Below are positions 7,863 to 11,668 of a DNA stretch of 11,668 nucleotides, piece by piece. Both the position numbers and the translations under genes were made by a program. The notes beneath the pieces are model-generated. The model was given only the letters and a program-made list of their open reading frames with translations, searched no databases and was not told the origin of the DNA. Origin of the DNA: Bacteroides sp. (GTDB lineage Bacteria > Bacteroidota > Bacteroidia > Bacteroidales > Bacteroidaceae); assembly GCA_021204375.1 (NCBI GenBank), contig JAJPZL010000199.1, forward strand, positions 1 to 11,668. Reading direction: 5' to 3'. How positions within the stretch are numbered: position 1 is the first letter of the stretch; the number at the start of each line of letters is the position of its first letter.

Positions 7863-7924
7863 CCGGCTCTTTTCATACGTATACTATAAAGGAATATTTA
7901 AAGGTACGTTATGAAAAGAGCCGG
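7863..7924 (+). promoter_or_regulatory. Inverted repeat that masks the heparinase-like start codon
   Basis: A perfect 14-bp inverted repeat: left arm 7863-7876 (CCGGCTCTTTTCAT) and right arm 7911-7924 (ATGAAAAGAGCCGG), the right arm being the start codon and first coding bases of the next gene. The stem continues inward with ACGT (7877-7880) against ACGT (7906-7909) past one bulged T, plus one more A-T pair (7881/7905). In mRNA this would close a ~23-nt loop holding the ribosome-approach region. It could be a translational switch, a regulator site, or a snap-back duplication. No separate terminator for the ligase is visible in this gap. Confidence 0.6.
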
Positions 7925-10631
7925 AGTTGTTTTTATCTTGTTTTTTGTGTGCTATACTTTTTCCCGGGGGCAGATCGCTCTGCCGGAAAGTTTACCCCAG
8001 GGGCATCCGCGTGTATTGACTACTTTTGAAGGAAAAGAGGAGGTACTAGGGTTGATACACCGGGAGCAGTGGGCTGCGGAGGTGTTCCGGAAACTGAAGG
8101 AGCGTACCGACCGGTATGCTGACAGGGAACCGGAGTGGCTGGTTTCCCGTTTGCAGATGTACTGAAAGGATCACTGGACGGATGTCTATATAAAAGGAGA
8201 GGTCTTTTCGCACGGAGGAGGAGAAAAAGCGCCTCTACCTACGGTTCGTTATACGGGTACACTGGCATCTACTACAAAGTACGGGAAACCGAGGCTGGAG
8301 GATATTCTTCCTTATATGGATGATGAGCGAGGACTCTTTTTTCATAATAACACGAAGGAGAGTACTCCGCTGGAGTGGGCAGAGCCGGGAGAAACCGGGC
8401 GTATTGTAGAATCTATTAACCGGGAGATTATGGGGATAGCCCTGGATGCGGCTTTCCTGTGGTGGATAACCGGTGAAGAGAAATATGCGGCTATGGCCTG
8501 GGAGGTATTTGATACCTATATGAGTGGTATCTACTACCGGAATGTTCCCATTAATCTGAACAACGGTCACCAGCAAACGCTGGTAGGACTTACCTCTTTT
8601 GAAGTGATCCATGAAAATATACTTTCGGAGCTGATCCCGCTATATAATTTTCTATATCAGGATCTGGTTATCCGTAAAGCGGATAAGATGGATATCTATG
8701 CAGCTGCTTTTAAAAGGTGGGCGGATACTATTATTGAGAACGGGGTTCCCCATAATAGCTGGAATCTTTTCCAGGCTCTTTTTATCCTGGAAATCTCACA
8801 GGTTCTGGAAGAGGATGATACCTATAGTGACGGAAAGGGAAGGGAGTATTATATGGATTACATTCTTAACCGGAACAGCATCCGTCAGTGGTCGTTGCCT
8901 AAACTACTTGAGTATGGATTTGATCCGCAGACAGGTATCTGGGCGGAGTGCCCGGGATATAGCAGTAGTATGGTGGCTGATTTTGCCAATTTTGTGGAGT
9001 GGTTTGACCACAACCTGAATTATGATATTCTTCCCGAATTTCCTGTGATACTCAAAGCAGTGGCGGTTATGCCGCAGTATCTTTTTCCCAACCGGAACAT
9101 GGTTGGATTCGGGGATACTCATCCTGGTAAGCTGCGGACAGATTTTTTCCGGCGGATGGTAGCCAATGCACAACGTTATGGTAAGCAGGAACAGGAGGTG
9201 AGGTTCACCCGGATGCTGAAGTTGTTTGATCCTTCTGTCGGGGAACCGGAGAACCGGGAAATGCCGGTTGCCGTAACCTCTTTCTTTACCGATAAACCGT
9301 TGGAACTGGATCCTTTGATACCTTCCGGGACGATAGAGGAGTATGTGACCCCTATCTTCTGGGCACCCAATGTGAGTTGGTTGGTACAACGCAATGGTAT
9401 GGACGAGCGTAACAGCCTGATGATCTCCCTGAATGGTTCGGAAGGAAACCATATGCATGCCAACGGTATCTCCATGGAACTGTATGGAAAAGGTTTTCCG
9501 CTGGCTCCGGATGCCTGAATAGGAACCGGGTATTTTGCACTGGATTATGCAGAGTATTACGGCCAGTTCCCCGCGCACAATACGGTCTGTGTGGATGGAA
9601 TCTCCAGCTATCCGATCATGAAGGGCAATCATGTTTTCCGGCTTAATAGCCGTTATCCTGCTGCGGGAGAAAAGGAGGGAATTTATGAAGGGATCCTTTA
9701 CAGTGATGTCTGTTTCCGGGAGCTGGAGAGCCGGGCCGATCAAACCCGGTTGAACAGTATCATCACTACCTGGGCTACTACCGGTTATTATGTGGATATT
9801 TTCCGTAGCCGGAAAGAGTTGGGGAGAGATAAAATGCATGACTATTTTTATCATAACTTGGGGCAGCAAATGGAGGTAACGGCAATAGATGGAAGTTCCC
9901 TAGAACTTCAGCCTACGGAAGAGCTGACTTTTGCCGGAGCGCATCTGTATGCTTATTCTTATATTTTTGATCAGAAAAGTACGGAGACTGATAAAGATAT
10001 AAAAGCCACTTATACGATCGGGATGCCGGACGGAAATGACACCTGTATGAATATGTGGATGAAGGGTGAAAAAGAGCGGAAGATCTTTTCTGCTCTTTCT
10101 CCCATGTGTGAAGGCTTACACCGTACACCCGGTATGCCTTACAGTATAAAGGAACAACCGACTCTTACCTTTGTAGCCCGTCAGCAGGGAGAGGCATGGA
10201 CACGTCCTTTTATAGCTGTCTTTGAACCAGCTGCGAAAGAGGAACCTTCTCATATTGAGAAAGTCTCCTTTTTTGAGAGTGAAACGGAGGTAGAGGATTT
10301 TGCCGGTATAAGAGTAAAGGGAAAAAACGGCAGGGAAGATCTTATCTTTTCTCTGGGAAATGTATCCGGACAGGTTTATTATCAGGATATGAAGTTTAGT
10401 GGTACATACGGAGTAGTAGGGAAGGAGAGCCATGGAGACTCTGTTTTATTTCTGGGGAATGGAACTTTGCTTAAGGCAGGAGAGATAACTATTCGGTCTG
10501 CTGATCCGGGTACGGTAACATTAAATCAGGTGGAGGGTCAATGGTATGTTTCGGCTTCTTCTGATTGTGGAATAAGTATAGGGAATAAAAAATATCAGGT
10601 GGCTGCGACACCACTCAGGCTTTTATACTAA
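7911..10631 (+). pseudogene. Heparinase II/III-like polysaccharide lyase, two in-frame TGA stops
   Basis: Reads as a single 906-codon frame once TGA 8163-8165 (codon 85) and TGA 9516-9518 (codon 536) are ignored. Residues 1-21 are a signal peptide (MKR, hydrophobic core, cut near FSRGQ), so the product was exported to the periplasm or beyond. The N-terminal and middle parts resemble the alpha-toroid of heparinase II/III-type lyases, including HNSWN (H281-N285). The C-terminal beta-sandwich signature is clear: N513-H514-x-H516-A-N518, ELYGKGF, then after the second stop GTGYFALDY and AHNTVCVDG. The first TGA falls where Trp is expected (QMY[W]KDHW); the second where the family has Gly after Asp-Ala (DA[G]IGTGYF). 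No frameshift is seen. The substrate (glycosaminoglycan, ulvan, alginate or other uronan) cannot be told. No susC/susD, sulfatase or other utilisation-locus genes flank it. Without readthrough only a 84-residue secreted stub forms. Confidence 0.82.
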
Positions 10632-10650
10632 CTAACCCTTTTGCATGTTT

Positions 10651-10692
10651 AGCCCGGAACGTTAAATTTAAACTTTCCGGGCTTTTATTTTG
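10651..10692 (+). terminator. Intrinsic terminator after heparinase-like gene
   Basis: AGCCCGGAA (10651-10659) pairs perfectly with TTCCGGGCT (10675-10683) around a 15-nt AT-rich loop, followed by TTTATTTTG. It begins 20 nt after the stop of the heparinase-like gene. Confidence 0.9.
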
Positions 10693-10695
10693 TTC

Positions 10696-10732
10696 TTTTA
10701 CCGGGTTACATACCGTAAAAGGGTTATATTTG
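10696..10732 (+). promoter_or_regulatory. Candidate promoter and operator of AraC-type gene
   Basis: TATATTTG (10725-10732) is a perfect TAnnTTTG -7 element; the -33 position has only a weak TTA (10706-10708). Overlapping the -33 region is an imperfect inverted repeat, TTTTAC (10696-10701) against GTAAAA (10715-10720) with an adjoining GG/CC pair, which could be an operator for an activator or for the AraC-type product. A 10-bp inverted repeat, TAACCCTTTT (10633-10642) with AAAAGGGTTA (10717-10726), also ends here and brackets the preceding terminator. Confidence 0.45.
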
Positions 10733-10750
10733 TATATAGCTGTATAAATA

Positions 10751-10798
10751 ATGGTTAAGCAAATACCCTATGTGAAATCTTTAACTATTTGTCTATGA
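10751..10798 (+). CDS. Possible 15-codon leader peptide ahead of AraC-type gene
   Basis: ATG at 10751 opens a 15-residue frame (MVKQIPYVKSLTICL) whose TGA (10796-10798) overlaps the ATG of the next gene (10795) as ATGA, the arrangement used for translational coupling. It lies ~18 nt downstream of the -7 element. No family is recognisable and the frame is short enough to be chance, so this is a weak call. Confidence 0.2.
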   Translation: MVKQIPYVKSLTICL

Positions 10799-11181
10799 AA
10801 AAGGGAACCGATCCTACCGATGTATTTCGTGCTAACGAAGAATTGATCAAGGCTCTTTCTGATTATATGGAGCAGGAGAAACCTTACCTGGATACTGCTT
10901 TACAGCCGGATAGGCTGGCCGGGTATCTGAGTCTTTCTGAAGAGCAGCTTTTGACTCTTCTAAAAGATTCTTTCGGACAAACTTTCCGGGAATATGTGGA
11001 TAGCTACCGGGTGGAAACTTTTAAATATATTGTAAAGTATAAATCGTATGCCCGTTATACGCCGGGAGCGTTGGCGGAACATTGCGGATTTGTATCTACT
11101 TCCTGCTTATTGGAAGCGTTCCGTAGGATCGCCGGAATTTCTCCGGGAGATTTTATCCGATCTGTGGGAGGCGCTAGGTAG
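10795..11181 (+). CDS. Stand-alone AraC-type HTH DNA-binding protein
   Basis: 128-residue protein consisting of little more than an AraC/XylS DNA-binding domain. Residues ~35-75 hold the first HTH (LAGYLSLSEEQLLTLLKD...) and ~95-125 the second, ending in the family signature A-x2-CGF-x-S-x-S-x6-FRR-x2-G-x-SP-x-DF. The N-terminal ~30 residues (ANEELIKALSDYMEQEKPYLD) match the segment that precedes this domain in Bacteroidota membrane-anchored or TPR-linked AraC proteins, yet no sensor domain precedes it here. ATG 10795 is preferred over TTG 10789. It is expected to be a cytoplasmic transcription regulator of unknown target; the upstream heparinase-like gene is a candidate, but a terminator separates them. 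It ends in TAG. Small stand-alone members exist in Bacteroides, so truncation is not proven. Confidence 0.75.
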   Translation: MKKGTDPTDVFRANEELIKALSDYMEQEKPYLDTALQPDRLAGYLSLSEEQLLTLLKDSFGQTFREYVDSYRVETFKYIVKYKSYARYTPGALAEHCGFVSTSCLLEAFRRIAGISPGDFIRSVGGAR

Positions 11182-11256
11182 GAATTAATCCGGTTATCCG
11201 GAACTTAGTATCCGGTAGCTGATTCTTTGCTTTATATATTAAGGAGTATACATGCA

Positions 11257-11279
11257 GGCTGTTGGTTACAGCCTTTTTT
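11257..11279 (+). terminator. Intrinsic terminator after AraC-type gene
   Basis: GGCTGT (11257-11262) pairs perfectly with ACAGCC (11268-11273) around a 5-nt loop, followed by six T. It lies 76 nt after the stop of the AraC-type gene. Three copies of ATCCGG (11188, 11196, 11210) lie in the gap before it; no meaning is evident. Confidence 0.85.
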
Positions 11280-11549
11280 GTTTATTTTATAACTATGCTT
11301 GTGGTGAGGTAGTTAAGAAAAAGTTGTGTTTTTATTCGAAAAAAGAGTTGATTATATTTGGACGGAATGGTGTTTGTTCTTACCCTTGTACCCGCTTTGA
11401 TAGAGAACAAGGCGTTAAAGTTGACATACTATTGAAAGTGAGAGGAATAGAAAGAATTTACTGGATTTAGTGAATATTTCCTGTTGCAAATGTCCGAAGG
11501 TAAGAATTCACAGATTTGAAAAAGTCTTTTCGAAAAAGTTTCTTTTAAA
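11280..11549. other. AT-rich intergenic stretch, no gene supported
   Basis: AT-rich DNA between the terminator at 11279 and the predicted rRNA promoter. A 72-codon frame (11252-11470) crosses the start of this interval, but its first codons are the terminator hairpin itself. A TATATTTG word (11353-11360) looks like a -7 element but lacks a well-spaced TTTG. A 7-bp inverted repeat TTGTTCT / AGAACAA (11374-11380, 11404-11410) has a 23-nt gap. At 11518-11549 two GAAAAAGT repeats and A/T tracts sit just upstream of the next promoter and could act as an UP element. Confidence 0.5.
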
Positions 11550-11581
11550 TTTGGTTTGTGTTAAAATAGTCTTTATCTTTG
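11550..11581 (+). promoter_or_regulatory. Strong Bacteroidota promoter, probably of an rRNA operon
   Basis: TTTG (11550-11553), a 20-nt spacer, then TATCTTTG (11574-11581), preceded by A/T tracts resembling an UP element. The spacing and both boxes fit the Bacteroidota consensus. What follows looks like a 16S rRNA leader, suggesting this is a ribosomal RNA promoter rather than an mRNA promoter. The assignment to rRNA is inference because the gene itself is beyond the window. Confidence 0.55.
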
Positions 11582-11589
11582 TCGTCGCT

Positions 11590-11668
11590 TTCCTTTTTAG
11601 TGGAATGTTTTAAAAGTGATCTTTGAATTCTTTATATATAGACAAAAGTAGTACAAGAAAAATGATCC
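11590..11668 (+). ncRNA. Probable start of a 16S rRNA precursor leader, cut by window end
   Basis: No coding frame. TGATCTTTGA (11617-11626) resembles the boxA-type antitermination element found before 16S rRNA genes (for example the TTCTTTGA core in many bacteria), and the tail with AGTAGTACAAGA (11648-11659) is like leaders I recall upstream of Bacteroidales 16S genes. Mature 16S rRNA is not reached. If correct, 16S should begin within one to two hundred bases past 11668. Confidence 0.45.

Noticed and set aside
7854..7883. Possible weak promoter for the heparinase-like gene: TTTG at 7854-7857 and TACGTATA 18 bases later.
   Set aside because: The -7 element matches only half of the key positions and overlaps the inverted repeat; not enough for a call.
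11420..11425. TTGACA, the classical sigma-70 -35 box.
   Set aside because: No TATAAT at proper distance, and Bacteroidota promoters do not use this box.
11252..11470. 72-codon frame with an AAGGAG sequence five bases before its ATG.
   Set aside because: Its first codons are the terminator hairpin and T-run at 11257-11279, the composition is unlike the real genes here, and Shine-Dalgarno sites count for little in Bacteroidota.
1..11668. Search for CRISPR arrays, insertion sequences, tRNA genes, toxin-antitoxin pairs and phage genes.
   Set aside because: No regularly spaced repeats, transposase motifs, cloverleaf sequences or toxin-like small gene pairs were seen by reading.

Overview
The window reads as chromosomal DNA of a member of the phylum Bacteroidota, most likely order Bacteroidales. 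Three things point there: the gene order argR - GNAT acyltransferase - argG - argC - argD - proC - XRE/cupin regulator - AMP-forming acyl-CoA ligase, which I recall from Bacteroides and relatives; the Bacteroides-type argininosuccinate synthase; and several promoter-like sites matching the Bacteroidota pattern TTTG/TTG - about 19 nt - TAnnTTTG (127-155, 4764-4795, 11550-11581). Genus cannot be fixed from the sequence alone.

Positions 1-181 are a leader with a candidate promoter. Positions 182-4672 are an intact arginine operon: the repressor ArgR, a GNAT protein that is probably the N-acylglutamate synthase, ArgG, ArgC and the acylornithine aminotransferase ArgD. It closes with a strong intrinsic terminator (4696-4732). 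A second transcription unit starts from a near-consensus promoter at 4764-4795 and holds proC (intact), then an XRE-cupin regulator and an acyl-CoA ligase. A heparinase II/III-like secreted protein (7911-10631) follows and ends at a second terminator (10651-10692). A short AraC-type HTH gene (10795-11181) and a third terminator (11257-11279) come next. The last ~390 bases are AT-rich and end in what looks like the promoter and leader of an rRNA operon reading out of the window.

The arginine genes and proC are all open, but the three consecutive genes from 5611 to 10631 are all broken. The XRE-cupin gene has a TAG at codon 4. The ligase has two TAGs, a one-base deletion and two damaged core-motif residues. 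The heparinase-like gene has two TGAs. Ignoring these lesions restores full-length, well-conserved proteins, so the damage is recent (or, less likely, consensus error). Stop-codon recoding is unlikely, because TAG and TGA both end intact genes nearby.

I found no convincing new defence, mobile or RNA system. The points most worth a second look are: the run of fresh nonsense mutations; a perfect 14-bp inverted repeat that would bury the start codon of the heparinase-like gene; a cysteine tetrad at the C-terminus of the arginine-operon GNAT; and the predicted rRNA operon just beyond the window.
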